A DNA stretch of 64,000 nucleotides from the NCBI RefSeq assembly GCF_021602585.1, contig NZ_BQIP01000004.1:248001-312000 (forward strand), given 5' to 3'. A model generated the notes under the pieces. The model searched no databases and was not told where the DNA came from. It saw only the letters and a program-made list of their open reading frames with translations. Shown one piece after another: positions 18,921 through 28,609 of this stretch (position 1 is its first letter; each line of letters starts with the position of its first letter). The translations under genes and the position numbers were made by a program. The DNA comes from Pseudomonas faucium (GTDB taxonomy: Bacteria > Pseudomonadota > Gammaproteobacteria > Pseudomonadales > Pseudomonadaceae).

Positions 18921-21900
18921 TCACGGGGCAAGCCAAGCCTCGAATCGCTGGCGCAGACGAGGGTCGTCCAGCATCCACTGGCTCAACACCGTTTCGCGCA
19001 GCAGGTCGCCACGCGTGGCTGCCACCTCGGGTTGCGCCAACTGCAGGCCGATTGCCTGGAGCCAGTGCGCCGCATCGTTGGCGACCGGCGTGACCGGCAA
19101 CCCTTGCCACGGCAACACGTCACTGCACACCACCGGAAAACCGCACGCGCCCAGCTGCAACAAGGGCAAGTTGCTCCGGCAGTGGCTGTATACGCCGCCT
19201 ACCGCCGGCACGAGCGCCAGGTCCAGGTTGAGCGCGCACAGCGTGCCGGGAGATTGGTCCAGCGCCACCGCCGCATGCATCTCGCTCAGGTACGGTTGAA
19301 TCTGCTCGGCGCATGGGCCCAGGCATATCCAGTCCACCTGGCCATGCAAGGCGGTGACGATCTCCAGGAGCAATGCCTGCTCCTCACCCGGCACACTGTC
19401 ACCGACCCAACCGATACGCGGGCGCGGGCCTGTACGCCGTTGAGCTTGCAGCGCCCCCCAGCGGGCCGGGTGCAGGCTTTCGGGCACCACGCGAATGTCC
19501 GCGTGGCTGCCGCGCAACGCCTCGGCCAATGCCTCGGTAGGCACCACCAGCCGATCAACCACAGCGGCCAGCCGTTGCAGCGCAACCTGACCCTGTGAGT
19601 GCGCCAGGCTCGCCGCATCCACTTCGAGTACCTTGAACGCACCGGTGAAACTGGCGCACAGAAGCAACCCATCACACTGGGCCTCGGTCTCAGGCACCTG
19701 CATGACCCAGGCATCCGGCTTCAGCCGCTCAAGCTCGGCGGGCGAGTATGGGCGCATGGCCAGACGGACATCGGCCATGGCGCGAATGTTCATGGACAGG
19801 CCGGGGTCGATGATTCGGCTGCCCGCCCCCGCCTCTGCGCCGGCCGACATCGCCAGCAGCACCGGCAGCGGCCGCCAGGTCAACGGGTTGCGTGCAAGCC
19901 CCGGGTCGGTTTCCAGGGCAAAGCCTGCACCGTGCAGGGACAAGTTGCGGTTATAGGCAGGGTCACGGGCAATCAGCGCCAGCCACTTGTGGTACAACGC
20001 TTGCTCATCAGCCGTGGCCTCGGCCGAAGGGCCTTCGTAAACCAGCACGGCATGAGGGGTCCACACTGTCAGGTAGCCCTCTTGCCCTACCTTCAGGCAC
20101 AGGTCGATCGCCGCACCCGCTGCATTGAACTGCAGCAGATCCAGACCACCCAATGCCTGATAGAGCGAGCGTCGAATCATCATGCAGGCAGCGGCAACGG
20201 CGCTGAGATTCTGGTCCGCTTCAGCACGCGCCCAGCAGCCCGACGCGCCAGCCTCGCCAGCAAACGCCAAGCCCGCTGGCCCGTTCAGGCCCAGCACCAG
20301 CCCCGCTTGCGCCAGCGTGCCGTCCGGGTGCAGCAGTTTGCCGCCCACCACGCCCACCTCCGGTCGCTGTGCGTGATTGAGCAGCGAGCCCAGCCAGTGG
20401 CCTTCAACCACCACACTTGCGCCATGCAACAGCAGCACGTAGTCGCCCCGCGCGTGCTCGACGGCGATGTTTGCATCCAGCTGATGATCACCGCGCAACA
20501 CACGGATACCGCTGACCCCCTGCGCCGCCAGGCCATCAAGCCAGGCACGGGTAGCCGGATCGGCAGTGCCGTTGTCCAGCAGCAGGATTTCATAGTGCCG
20601 GTAGGTGGTTTTTTCCATCACCGAGGTGACACAACGCTGAAGGCGGTCGAAGCGCTCACCGGCCTCGATGATGATCGACACCCATGGCTCATCTTGATGC
20701 CGGTAGTGAATCCGCTGGATACCTGGCAGGTGCATCTGCACGCTGGCGTCCAGGTAGCCGCGTCGGTGCAGATGCCCCTCCAGCACGGCCTGTTCCTGGG
20801 GGTTGTGTACCCCTGCGTTGCAGGCGCTGATGCAGACTGGCTCACTGACATGCGCCAGGCCATTGAGGCCGTCGCTGTCTTCGATCAGGTGCAGCAGCAG
20901 GCCAAGCTCGAGCGCGCCCGCGCAGTTCGGGTCGAAGCCGCCAGCGCCCATGAACACATCACGGCGGTAGAACCAGTGGCGCGCCATGCACGCTGGCGCA
21001 CTGAGGAAGAGGTCGAGGTTGAAGTCCGGGCGTAGCAAGGTGTCCAGGTCGCCCGAGGGAAACCGCACGATTTCGTCGGCATACAGCGCTCGTACATCCG
21101 GCGCATCGAGCAACTCCAACGCCAACACGAAGAGCCCGAACGCCGTGAACGTGGTACCGGCAGGTACAAAACACAGCCACTGCCCCTGGCCACCGCGCAC
21201 GGCGACCTCATTGAGCGCCGTGGCGTGCGGGTCCTGCGCGACATGGATGTCAATGTACGGGTAGCTCTGCTCCAGCAGGCTTTGCCGGGTGGCCTCCACA
21301 GCCGCTGGCTGCCCTTGCGCGATGATGATGAAATCGAAACGCGGCACGTCTTGCGCGCAACGCTGCAGGCGCTCGGCCATCAGTGTTGCCTGCATGTCGC
21401 TGGGCGTGCGTTGACGCAACCACTGCTGCACAGCCAGCGTGCGTTCAGCCTGGCTGTTGTGCTGCGGGGTGATGTCGCTGACAGGGGCCGGCAGGAACGG
21501 CATTGCCTGCGTCTTGTCGATGAATACCTGCAACTGCTCCCAGAACCGATCTTGCAGCATTGCGTAGGTCTGCTCGACGATGGGCAGGCCCGCAACGGCG
21601 TGAGCCAGGGCCTGTGGCGAATCGTCGAAGGCCAGCCCGTGGGTTCCGAACTCACCGACACCAATGGGCACACCATCGAAGAACGGCGACTTCAGTACCA
21701 CGGCAGGGCAACCGCACAATATCGCCTCCAGCGCGATGGAGGTGGAGGAGAAGCAATACACCCGCTCGCTGCGGCGAAACAGCTCGGCCATTTCTTCGGG
21801 GGTCGCTGGCCACTGGTTGGTGATTACCGTGCACTTGGCGGCCAGGTCGGGGTGCTGCTTCAGGGCTTCGCTGTGACGGCCCGGATAGATCAACCAGCCC

Positions 21901-22379
21901 TTGCGCTGCTGGTCATAGGGGTTGGACTGATTGTGGAAGATACTCGTGTCGATGGGCGGCATGAACAGAATGTGATCATCGCCCACGCCCTGGGGCAGCA
22001 GGCTCTGACCATAGGCAAAGACCATGTCGGACGCCGCAAACGCTTCGTCGCCACCCAGCAGCCCCGGCACGTTGAGCAGATAGCGCACGACCGAGCGCCC
22101 CTTGCACGGGTTGCCTCGCACCACTTCCGGGTACACCACGATCGGCTCTCGCCCCGCCTGCAGATGCTGCTGGCGCAGTTCCTGGGTCAGCAGTGGGGTA
22201 TGCCACAGCGGGTTGGTCGTGGTCGGAAACATGTAGGCATCCTGCCCACAGCGATTGAGCAGGTGACAGAGCAGGTGCATCACCCGAATACCTGCCGAAC
22301 TCCTGCGATACTCCGGCGCAAGGATGTAGTAAGGGCGCGGTGACACCTGATGCAGTGGCGGCATCTTGCGGCTGGCCAT
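18921..22379 (-). CDS. Multidomain flagellin glycosyltransferase (1152 aa)
   Basis: The N-terminal third (about 1-330) is a GT-B-like domain (SAGIRVMHLLCHLLNRCGQDAYMF). Two GT2-like segments follow (about 350-620 and 625-860, the latter WVSIIIEAGERFDRLQRCV). The C-terminal domain is GT4/GT1-like (RPRIGWVGDSVPG, LDLALVPAVGG, LPLLQLGACGFPVVCSD). From about residue 370 onward it is paralogous to the proteins at 28610-32188 and 25837-28557. Giant proteins of this kind next to fliC/flgL are flagellin glycosyltransferases in P. syringae (Fgt1/Fgt2). It likely extends the flagellin glycan in the cytoplasm. Confidence 0.8.
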   Translation of the reverse strand: MASRKMPPLHQVSPRPYYILAPEYRRSSAGIRVMHLLCHLLNRCGQDAYMFPTTTNPLWHTPLLTQELRQQHLQAGREPIVVYPEVVRGNPCKGRSVVRYLLNVPGLLGGDEAFAASDMVFAYGQSLLPQGVGDDHILFMPPIDTSIFHNQSNPYDQQRKGWLIYPGRHSEALKQHPDLAAKCTVITNQWPATPEEMAELFRRSERVYCFSSTSIALEAILCGCPAVVLKSPFFDGVPIGVGEFGTHGLAFDDSPQALAHAVAGLPIVEQTYAMLQDRFWEQLQVFIDKTQAMPFLPAPVSDITPQHNSQAERTLAVQQWLRQRTPSDMQATLMAERLQRCAQDVPRFDFIIIAQGQPAAVEATRQSLLEQSYPYIDIHVAQDPHATALNEVAVRGGQGQWLCFVPAGTTFTAFGLFVLALELLDAPDVRALYADEIVRFPSGDLDTLLRPDFNLDLFLSAPACMARHWFYRRDVFMGAGGFDPNCAGALELGLLLHLIEDSDGLNGLAHVSEPVCISACNAGVHNPQEQAVLEGHLHRRGYLDASVQMHLPGIQRIHYRHQDEPWVSIIIEAGERFDRLQRCVTSVMEKTTYRHYEILLLDNGTADPATRAWLDGLAAQGVSGIRVLRGDHQLDANIAVEHARGDYVLLLHGASVVVEGHWLGSLLNHAQRPEVGVVGGKLLHPDGTLAQAGLVLGLNGPAGLAFAGEAGASGCWARAEADQNLSAVAAACMMIRRSLYQALGGLDLLQFNAAGAAIDLCLKVGQEGYLTVWTPHAVLVYEGPSAEATADEQALYHKWLALIARDPAYNRNLSLHGAGFALETDPGLARNPLTWRPLPVLLAMSAGAEAGAGSRIIDPGLSMNIRAMADVRLAMRPYSPAELERLKPDAWVMQVPETEAQCDGLLLCASFTGAFKVLEVDAASLAHSQGQVALQRLAAVVDRLVVPTEALAEALRGSHADIRVVPESLHPARWGALQAQRRTGPRPRIGWVGDSVPGEEQALLLEIVTALHGQVDWICLGPCAEQIQPYLSEMHAAVALDQSPGTLCALNLDLALVPAVGGVYSHCRSNLPLLQLGACGFPVVCSDVLPWQGLPVTPVANDAAHWLQAIGLQLAQPEVAATRGDLLRETVLSQWMLDDPRLRQRFEAWLAP

Positions 22380-22447
22380 GGGCTATATACCGACCTGAAT
22401 GAAAGCAGCGCCCACGGCCAAGCCGCTGGGCTGTTGGAAACTGCGCA

Positions 22448-23770
22448 TCAACGTAGCCTGCGCACGTAGTGTTCGATGCTGCTGGCCGCGTGCTCCAGGT
22501 GAGCCTCGCCCAGCCCTGGCCACAGGCCGATCCAGAACGTGTCCTTCATGACCTTGTCGGTCACGCTCAAGTCGCTCGCCACCCGATATGGCTGATCCTT
22601 CATGTAGGGCTGACGCGTGAGGTTGCCGGCGAACAACAGGCGTGTACCGACGTTCTGTGCATCCAGGTGGCGCAGCAGGTCCAGGCGCTCGACACCACAG
22701 CCATCGCGCAAGGTCAGCGGAAAACCGAACCAGGAAGGCTCGCTGTTCGGCGTTGCCTGAGGCAGCACCAGCTGCTCGACACAGTTGCCCAGCCGATCGC
22801 TGAGCCAGGCGAAGTTGCGCTTGCGGGCGGCGATGAAATCATCCACGCGGTCCATCTGCGCCAGCGCGCAGGCCGCCTGCATGTCGGTGATCTTCAGGTT
22901 GTAGCCCAGGTGCGAGTAGGTGTACTTGTGGTCATAGCCCTGCGGCAGATCGCCTAGCTGCCAGCAGAAGCGCTTGCTGCAGGTATTGTCTTCGCCCGGG
23001 CCGCAGTAGCAGTCACGGCCCCAGTCGCGGAACGACTCGACCAGGCGCTTGAGCAGTGGCGAGTCGGTGAACACCGCCCCGCCCTCGCCCATGGTGATGT
23101 GATGCGCCGGGTAGAAGCTTAAGGTACCCAGGTCGCCGAAGCTGCCGACCTGACGGCCGTCGTAGGTCGCACCCAATGCGTCGCAGCAGTCCTCGATCAA
23201 CCACAGGCCATAGCGATCGCACAGCTCGCGAACCACCTTGAGGTTGAACGGATTACCGAGCGTATGGGCCAGCATGATGGCCTTGGTACGGGGGCTGATT
23301 GCCGCCTCGATCAAGGTCGGGTCGATGTTGTAGGTGCCCATCTCGATATCGACGAACACCGGCACCGCACCGAACTGCAGGATCGGATTGACCGTGGTCG
23401 GGAAGCCCGCCGCTACGCCGATGACTTCATCACCTTTGCGTATGGCGCGGTCGCCCAGGCGCGGCGATGTGAGTGCGGAAAACGCCAGCAGGTTGGCCGA
23501 GGATCCGGAGTTGGCGGTCAGCACACCACGGCGCCCCAGGTAGCGGGCCAGGCGCTTCTCGAATGCCTGGTTGAAGCGCCCGGTGGTCAACCAGCCGTCG
23601 AGCACCGCTTCGGTCATGGCCTGCAGCTCAGGCGCACCGATGACCTTGCCCGAAGGCGGCACGGGGTGCTGGCCAGGCACGAACGCCGGCGGGGTCAGTT
23701 CAAGTGCAGCGTAACGCTCCACGAGCTCGGCAATTTGCTGGCGCAACTGCTGCGCCGTTTGATCAGTCAT
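22448..23770 (-). CDS. rfbH: CDP-4-keto-6-deoxy-D-glucose-3-dehydrase (RfbH/E1/DdhC)
   Basis: E1 removes the C3 hydroxyl of CDP-4-keto-6-deoxyglucose using pyridoxamine phosphate and a [2Fe-2S] cluster. The 440 residues have the aminotransferase fold but carry His instead of the PLP-binding Lys ([14 protein letters not shown]). They show the E1 cluster spacing exactly: Cys-X57-Cys-X1-Cys-X7-Cys, from the second Cys of [10 protein letters not shown] to [11 protein letters not shown]. It overlaps rfbG by 4 bp. The partner reductase E3 (DdhD/RfbI) is not in this window. Confidence 0.95.
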   Translation of the reverse strand: MTDQTAQQLRQQIAELVERYAALELTPPAFVPGQHPVPPSGKVIGAPELQAMTEAVLDGWLTTGRFNQAFEKRLARYLGRRGVLTANSGSSANLLAFSALTSPRLGDRAIRKGDEVIGVAAGFPTTVNPILQFGAVPVFVDIEMGTYNIDPTLIEAAISPRTKAIMLAHTLGNPFNLKVVRELCDRYGLWLIEDCCDALGATYDGRQVGSFGDLGTLSFYPAHHITMGEGGAVFTDSPLLKRLVESFRDWGRDCYCGPGEDNTCSKRFCWQLGDLPQGYDHKYTYSHLGYNLKITDMQAACALAQMDRVDDFIAARKRNFAWLSDRLGNCVEQLVLPQATPNSEPSWFGFPLTLRDGCGVERLDLLRHLDAQNVGTRLLFAGNLTRQPYMKDQPYRVASDLSVTDKVMKDTFWIGLWPGLGEAHLEHAASSIEHYVRRLR

Positions 23771-24840
23771 TGGTTTTCGCCTTCATGAGCCGCGATCTGC
23801 GCGCGACTGTATTGCTGCATGTCCTGGCCATCGCGCCAGGCATGGTGCCATTCGAGGGTTCGCTGCAAGGCCTGGTGCAGGCCCCAGCGCGGGCGCCAGT
23901 TCAAAAGCGTGCGCGCCTTGGATGAATCGAGGGTGAGCAGCCCTGCCTCATGCGGCTGCGCGTGCGCTTCGACCGCCCAGCGCGCTCGGCCAGGCCACAG
24001 CTGCGACATGGCTTGAACCACCTCACCAACCGTTGCCGTGCCTTCACTGTCCGGCCCGAAGTTCCAGGCCTGGGCCATGGCCTGGCCCTGCTCGAGCAAC
24101 GCCTGGGCCAACATCAGGTAGCCCCGCAGCGGGTCCAGCACGTGCTGCCAGGGGCGCACCGCATCCGGGTAACGCAGGGTCAGCAACTGCTCGTTGTCCC
24201 AGGCGCACAAAATATCGGGCAGCAGCCGGTCAGCCGACCAGTCACCGCCACCAATCACATTGCCGGCACGGGCAGTTGCCAAGGCAACGCCTGCCTCGCG
24301 AAAGAACGACTCGCGCCACGAAGCGCACAGCAACTCCACACAGGCTTTGCTGCTGCTGTAAGGGTCATGGCCACCCAGGGCGTCTTGCTCGCGATAAGGC
24401 CAGAGCCATTCGCGGTTCTCGTAGCATTTGTCGGTGGTCACCACCAGCACGGCACGCACGCTCGCGCAGCTGCGCACCGCCTCCAGCAGGTTGAGGGTAC
24501 CGGTGACATTGGTTGCGTAGGTTTGCGCCGGGCTGCGGTAGGACTCACGCACCAACGGCTGCGCTGCCAAGTGCAAAACCAGTTCAGGGCGAAATGCCGC
24601 CAGGCTCTGCTGCAGGTGCTCGGCATCGCGAATATCGGCAAACTCACCCGCCACGCACGACGCCAGGCCGGCACTGTCGAAGAGTGCCGGCGCGCTTGCA
24701 GGCGCGAGCGAATAGCCGTATACCTCGGCCCCCAGCTCGCTGAGCCACATCGCCAGCCAGCCGCCCTTGAAGCCGCTGTGGCCGGTCAAAAAAACCCGGC
24801 GCCCGCGCCAGAAGCCAGCGCTTACGGCCATACCCGCCAT
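23767..24840 (-). CDS. rfbG: CDP-glucose 4,6-dehydratase (RfbG/DdhB)
   Basis: This extended SDR converts CDP-glucose to CDP-4-keto-6-deoxyglucose. The 357 residues contain [17 protein letters not shown] (NAD site with the family HSGFKG signature), [27 protein letters not shown] and YSSSKACVE (YxxxK). The start lies inside the 3' end of rfbF (19-bp overlap, or 10 bp if the Met at 24831 is used), and the end overlaps rfbH, so the three genes are tightly coupled. Confidence 0.95.
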   Translation of the reverse strand: MAGMAVSAGFWRGRRVFLTGHSGFKGGWLAMWLSELGAEVYGYSLAPASAPALFDSAGLASCVAGEFADIRDAEHLQQSLAAFRPELVLHLAAQPLVRESYRSPAQTYATNVTGTLNLLEAVRSCASVRAVLVVTTDKCYENREWLWPYREQDALGGHDPYSSSKACVELLCASWRESFFREAGVALATARAGNVIGGGDWSADRLLPDILCAWDNEQLLTLRYPDAVRPWQHVLDPLRGYLMLAQALLEQGQAMAQAWNFGPDSEGTATVGEVVQAMSQLWPGRARWAVEAHAQPHEAGLLTLDSSKARTLLNWRPRWGLHQALQRTLEWHHAWRDGQDMQQYSRAQIAAHEGENQ

Positions 24841-25592
24841 TGCGCCTCTCCCGACTTCCAGCGCTCTTCCAGGTAGCTGCGGTCGCGCAAGGTATCCATG
24901 GCCTGCCAGAAACCTCTGTGGACATGGCTCATCAGCTGACCGCTCTGCGCCAACGCGCGCATCGGCTCATATTCCCAGGTGCTGTCGTCACCCTCGATGT
25001 AGTCGAAGATGCCCGGTTCAAGCACGAAGAAACCGCCGTTGATCCAGCCACCGTCGCCGAGCGGTTTTTCCTGGAAGCCATGGACCTGTTCGCCACGCAC
25101 ATCCAGCGCACCGTAGCGACCGGGCGGCTGCACGGCGGTCACCGTGGCCAGCTTGCCGTGGTGCTTGTGGAAGTCGAGCAGCGACGGGAGATGGACGTTG
25201 GCCACGCCATCGCCGTAGGTAAGGCAGAACGTCTCGTCACCGACATAGTCACGCACGCGCTTGATGCGACCGCCCGTTGCGGTGTTTTCACCGGTATCCA
25301 CAAGCGTCACGCGCCAAGGCTCGGCGTTGCGGTTGTGGATATGCATGCGGTTTTCCGACATATCGAACGTCACATCGGACATGTGCAGGAAGTAGTTGGC
25401 GAAGTACTCCTTGATCACGTAGCCCTTGTAGCCCAGGCAGATCACGAAATCGTTGATTCCGTAATGGGAGTAGATCTTCATGATGTGCCAGATGATCGGC
25501 TTGCCGCCGATTTCGATCATGGGCTTAGGACGAAGATGCGACTCCTCGCTGATACGGGTACCCAGGCCACCGGCCAGGATGACTGTTTTCAT
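24822..25592 (-). CDS. rfbF: Glucose-1-phosphate cytidylyltransferase (RfbF/DdhA)
   Basis: RfbF makes CDP-glucose from CTP and glucose-1-phosphate, the first step to CDP-3,6-dideoxyhexoses. The chosen start [19 protein letters not shown] gives 256 residues, the usual family length; open frame upstream is non-homologous. The nucleotidyl-transferase signature GGLGTR and the conserved [14 protein letters not shown] and [22 protein letters not shown] are present. It is the first gene after a clear sigma-54 promoter and heads the run to 12773. Confidence 0.96.
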   Translation of the reverse strand: MKTVILAGGLGTRISEESHLRPKPMIEIGGKPIIWHIMKIYSHYGINDFVICLGYKGYVIKEYFANYFLHMSDVTFDMSENRMHIHNRNAEPWRVTLVDTGENTATGGRIKRVRDYVGDETFCLTYGDGVANVHLPSLLDFHKHHGKLATVTAVQPPGRYGALDVRGEQVHGFQEKPLGDGGWINGGFFVLEPGIFDYIEGDDSTWEYEPMRALAQSGQLMSHVHRGFWQAMDTLRDRSYLEERWKSGEAQWRVWP

Positions 25593-25671
25593 TGTCGACT
25601 TACCTTGAGAGGCCGCCGCCCTGAGACGGGCAGACAAAATACTGACCAATTCAGCAATTTGCTGCTTACGT

Positions 25672-25688
25672 AGCAAAAAGATTGCCAA
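25672..25688 (-). promoter_or_regulatory. Sigma-54 promoter of the rfbF glycosylation operon
   Basis: On the minus strand TTGGCAATCTTTTTGCT shows exact GG-N10-GC spacing. The predicted start near 25661 leaves a leader of about 69 nt to rfbF. No sugar-gene control would be expected to use sigma-54, but FleQ/FleR control of flagellar genes does. Confidence 0.78.
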
Positions 25689-25786
25689 TTCCACCGCCCA
25701 TGCAAAGCGATGATCAGCCAAGGTAGCGAAGGGTGTGCTGGCGCGAGGGCCGCGCAGAGAGGGCTTGCAACCGGGTAAGCGAGGAA

Positions 25787-25814
25787 ACGGGCACCGCCTG
25801 GTGACAGTGCCCGT
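25787..25814 (-). terminator. Candidate terminator after the 906-aa glycosyltransferase
   Basis: ACGGGCAC (25787-25794) pairs with GTGCCCGT (25807-25814), followed on the minus strand by TTTCC. The short T-run makes it moderate. It would end the flgKL-side transcript before the rfbF promoter. Confidence 0.55.
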
Positions 25815-25836
25815 CAATAAACTGCCTCGCTCGCCG

Positions 25837-28557
25837 TCAGACCGAAGACAGCCAGGCCAACGAAGGCGCCGAATTGGCCTGTGCAGCGAACGCTGCCGGC
25901 CAGCGCGCCTGCAGCTCGGCCAGCAGCTGTGCATCATGCGCCGCTGCAGCCTGCGTCAGCAGTTGCGCTTGCGGCGTCCACACAACCAGCTGCCCTGCTT
26001 GGCTGGCGGCAAGGCACAGCTCGATGTCCGCAGCGTCGTGCAACTGCAGGCCTGCACAGTGCTCAAAGACCTCCTTGCGCACCATCAGGCAGTCGGCAGA
26101 CACCGCCGCACAGCTGCGAACCGCTTGCGGCCAGCGCGCCCTGGCGCGGCCACTGGCCGACAGCCCCTGCCACGGCGCCGCCACCTGCGGCCCCGCCTGC
26201 AACGCGTAGCCGGCATGCAGCACGCCACCGTCGGCATCCTCGAGCAACGCACCCACCACCCCCACCTCTGGACGCAGCGCTTCATTGAGCAACGCTTCGA
26301 TCCATGCCGGGGTAATCACCTGGGAACGCTCGGACAGCAATATCAGGTATTCACCCCGCGCCTCGCTGGCGGCCTGGTTAAGCCACGCGCTGCGCGGCAC
26401 GCCCGCCTCGCCGGTGATCAGCCGCACTCGGCCGCTCCACTGCTGCAAGCCCGGCTTTTGTGCCTCGGCGCACACCACCAGCACCTCGAAACGCGGGTAG
26501 CGGGTGCGCTGCAAAACGCTGTTCAGGCAAGCTTCCAGGCGCCCTTGATCGCCCTCACTGGCCACCAGGATACTCACCAGCGGCGTGGCGGCATGGCGAT
26601 AGTCGATCGACAAGCCGCCATCTTGCTGCTTGATCTGGGCACGGTAGCCGAGCTGGCCGAGATGGCGGTTGAGTACCTTGCCATGCTCTTCGCCCTGCGC
26701 GGCGTCCACCTGCTCGCCGATCACCAGATAATCATCCAGATGCGCAAGGCTGCCGACCCCCTGCGCCTCGACGAGCCGCAGCAACAGGTCCAGTTCAAGC
26801 GCCTGACGATACGACTCGCTGTAGCCACCGAGGTCAAGCACTGCCTGGCGCCGCAGCAGCCAGTGGCGAGACATCAACCCGGCCTGGCCGCGCAGCAGGT
26901 TCAGGTCGGCGCCCGGACGCTGCACGGCATGCAGGCAGCCTTCCTGGTCACGCTGAATTTCATTGGCACAGACCGCCTGACAGGCCGGCGCTTGCGACAG
27001 CTCCGTGAGCAGGTGCAACAAGCCGCCTGCCAGCAGTTCGTCACCGGCCTGCAGCAACATCAGCCATTCGCTGGAAAGCTGGCGCACGATCTGGTTGAGA
27101 TGCCCCACCCAGTTGTCCTGGTTGACCTGGATGAAGTGCAAGGTGTCGCGCACGGTGGTAATGGCCGGCGGCCTGCCGCCCTTGAGCACGATGAGCTTGA
27201 AATCGCGCACGCCGCTTTCAAGCAGGCTGTCGAAAGTCGCCTGCAAGCGCACGTTATCGTCACCCAGGTCGAGCACCACGAACGCAACTTGCCCTGGCCG
27301 CTGCCGGGCCAGCTGCTCCACGACCCGTCGGCGCGCGGCGGCATCCGGCGTGGCAGCTTCCAGCCCGGCGAGCAGCCGCCCGGACTCGGTTGCCTGCAGG
27401 CGCGGTTGCCGATCGACACCCGGCACCTGTGCCAGGCGAGCCAGCCAATCGTTCAGCTCCCGCACCCGATGGGTATCGGATGGCGCCGTGAGTGTCTCCA
27501 GCAACATCCGGCAGATGGCCGGATCGAACAACCCCAGCCCCAACGCTTGCCAATAGCGCAACTGCCGGCTTTCGGTGGTGTCGTTGGGGTAGGAGCGGGT
27601 CAGATGCCACTGACGGACCCAGCTGCCCTCCAGGGCCTGGTGCTGGGTCTCCCCTGCCGGCCAAGCGTGGCAGAGGAATTCCAGCGCGGTCAGCTGCGCA
27701 AACACGGCCCCATTGTAGTAGGGCAACTCGACATACTGAGTGGGCTCGAACACACGCTTGGGGTCATCGATGACGCTGCCCCAGACCGAGGTGAACAGCA
27801 AGGGGCTGTCACCCTGGCCATAGGTGCCGTGCACAAAACGGTTGAGCACTGCAAAGCCCTCATCGCCGGCACACAGCGCCTGATGCTCGTCATCCCACAG
27901 GCGCAAGGCGCGCAAGGCCTGGTTCAGCTGCTCATTGCGCGCGGCGGGGCTCGCCACATCCTGGGTGCAGGCACACAACACATCGGTCTGTTCGAGCGCA
28001 ATGACGGCCCCCTGGGCCAGCAGCGCATAGGACAGGCCCAGGCGCAGCGCTGCAAGGTCCGCCGCCACCGGCATCGAAGCCAGCACCGCCTGCAACGCAG
28101 GCACGCGGATCACCGCCCGCCACGCCTGGCGTTCGGCCTGGCCGTATTGACGCAGGCGCGCCAGCGCGTCATCACCGGCCAAAGGCGGTAACGCCGCACC
28201 CAGCTTGTGATAACGCACGCGCGCGTTATCCACCACAAAGCCCAATGCATGCCCCTGCGCCGCAATTGCCTGGGGCTGCTGGTGCAGCCTGCTCGCCGCA
28301 ACCTGCAACGCCGGCGCCAGGACGAAATCGGTCTGCAGTGTCAGCACCACGAAAGGCGTGCGCACCACCTCCAGCTGCTGTTGCAAAGCCGCATGGCACG
28401 CCTGACCTGCACCGTCGGCTGGCAGTGGATCCAGCGCCAGGCAAGCAACGCCAGCCTGTTGATAGTAGTGCTGAGCGCGGGCTCGGCAAGCGTCCTCACC
28501 CGGCTCCAGCAAGATGACAGTTACCTCATTGCCCAGTGCAGTGGCGACTTCGGCCAT
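25837..28557 (-). CDS. Multidomain flagellin glycosyltransferase (906 aa)
   Basis: The 906 residues match the middle of the two larger paralogues. A variable N-terminal part (about 1-420) is followed by two GT2-like segments (about 430-650, and 655-905 beginning [22 protein letters not shown]). Shared landmarks are the block [17 protein letters not shown] and [13 protein letters not shown]. The C-terminal GT4/GT1 domain of the paralogues is absent, and the protein ends after the GT2 domain. It lies 52 bp after the 1192-aa gene and probably shares its transcript. Position and relationship support a flagellin glycan role. Confidence 0.78.
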   Translation of the reverse strand: MAEVATALGNEVTVILLEPGEDACRARAQHYYQQAGVACLALDPLPADGAGQACHAALQQQLEVVRTPFVVLTLQTDFVLAPALQVAASRLHQQPQAIAAQGHALGFVVDNARVRYHKLGAALPPLAGDDALARLRQYGQAERQAWRAVIRVPALQAVLASMPVAADLAALRLGLSYALLAQGAVIALEQTDVLCACTQDVASPAARNEQLNQALRALRLWDDEHQALCAGDEGFAVLNRFVHGTYGQGDSPLLFTSVWGSVIDDPKRVFEPTQYVELPYYNGAVFAQLTALEFLCHAWPAGETQHQALEGSWVRQWHLTRSYPNDTTESRQLRYWQALGLGLFDPAICRMLLETLTAPSDTHRVRELNDWLARLAQVPGVDRQPRLQATESGRLLAGLEAATPDAAARRRVVEQLARQRPGQVAFVVLDLGDDNVRLQATFDSLLESGVRDFKLIVLKGGRPPAITTVRDTLHFIQVNQDNWVGHLNQIVRQLSSEWLMLLQAGDELLAGGLLHLLTELSQAPACQAVCANEIQRDQEGCLHAVQRPGADLNLLRGQAGLMSRHWLLRRQAVLDLGGYSESYRQALELDLLLRLVEAQGVGSLAHLDDYLVIGEQVDAAQGEEHGKVLNRHLGQLGYRAQIKQQDGGLSIDYRHAATPLVSILVASEGDQGRLEACLNSVLQRTRYPRFEVLVVCAEAQKPGLQQWSGRVRLITGEAGVPRSAWLNQAASEARGEYLILLSERSQVITPAWIEALLNEALRPEVGVVGALLEDADGGVLHAGYALQAGPQVAAPWQGLSASGRARARWPQAVRSCAAVSADCLMVRKEVFEHCAGLQLHDAADIELCLAASQAGQLVVWTPQAQLLTQAAAAHDAQLLAELQARWPAAFAAQANSAPSLAWLSSV

Positions 28558-28609
28558 AGCGTCCTCTCAAGATATCGTGTCAATGCCCGGCAAAACCGGG
28601 CGTCATGTT

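Noticed and set aside
25593-25937. Open frame before rfbF
   Set aside because: The residues have no family similarity and include the sigma-54 promoter; the ATG at 25592 gives the normal length.
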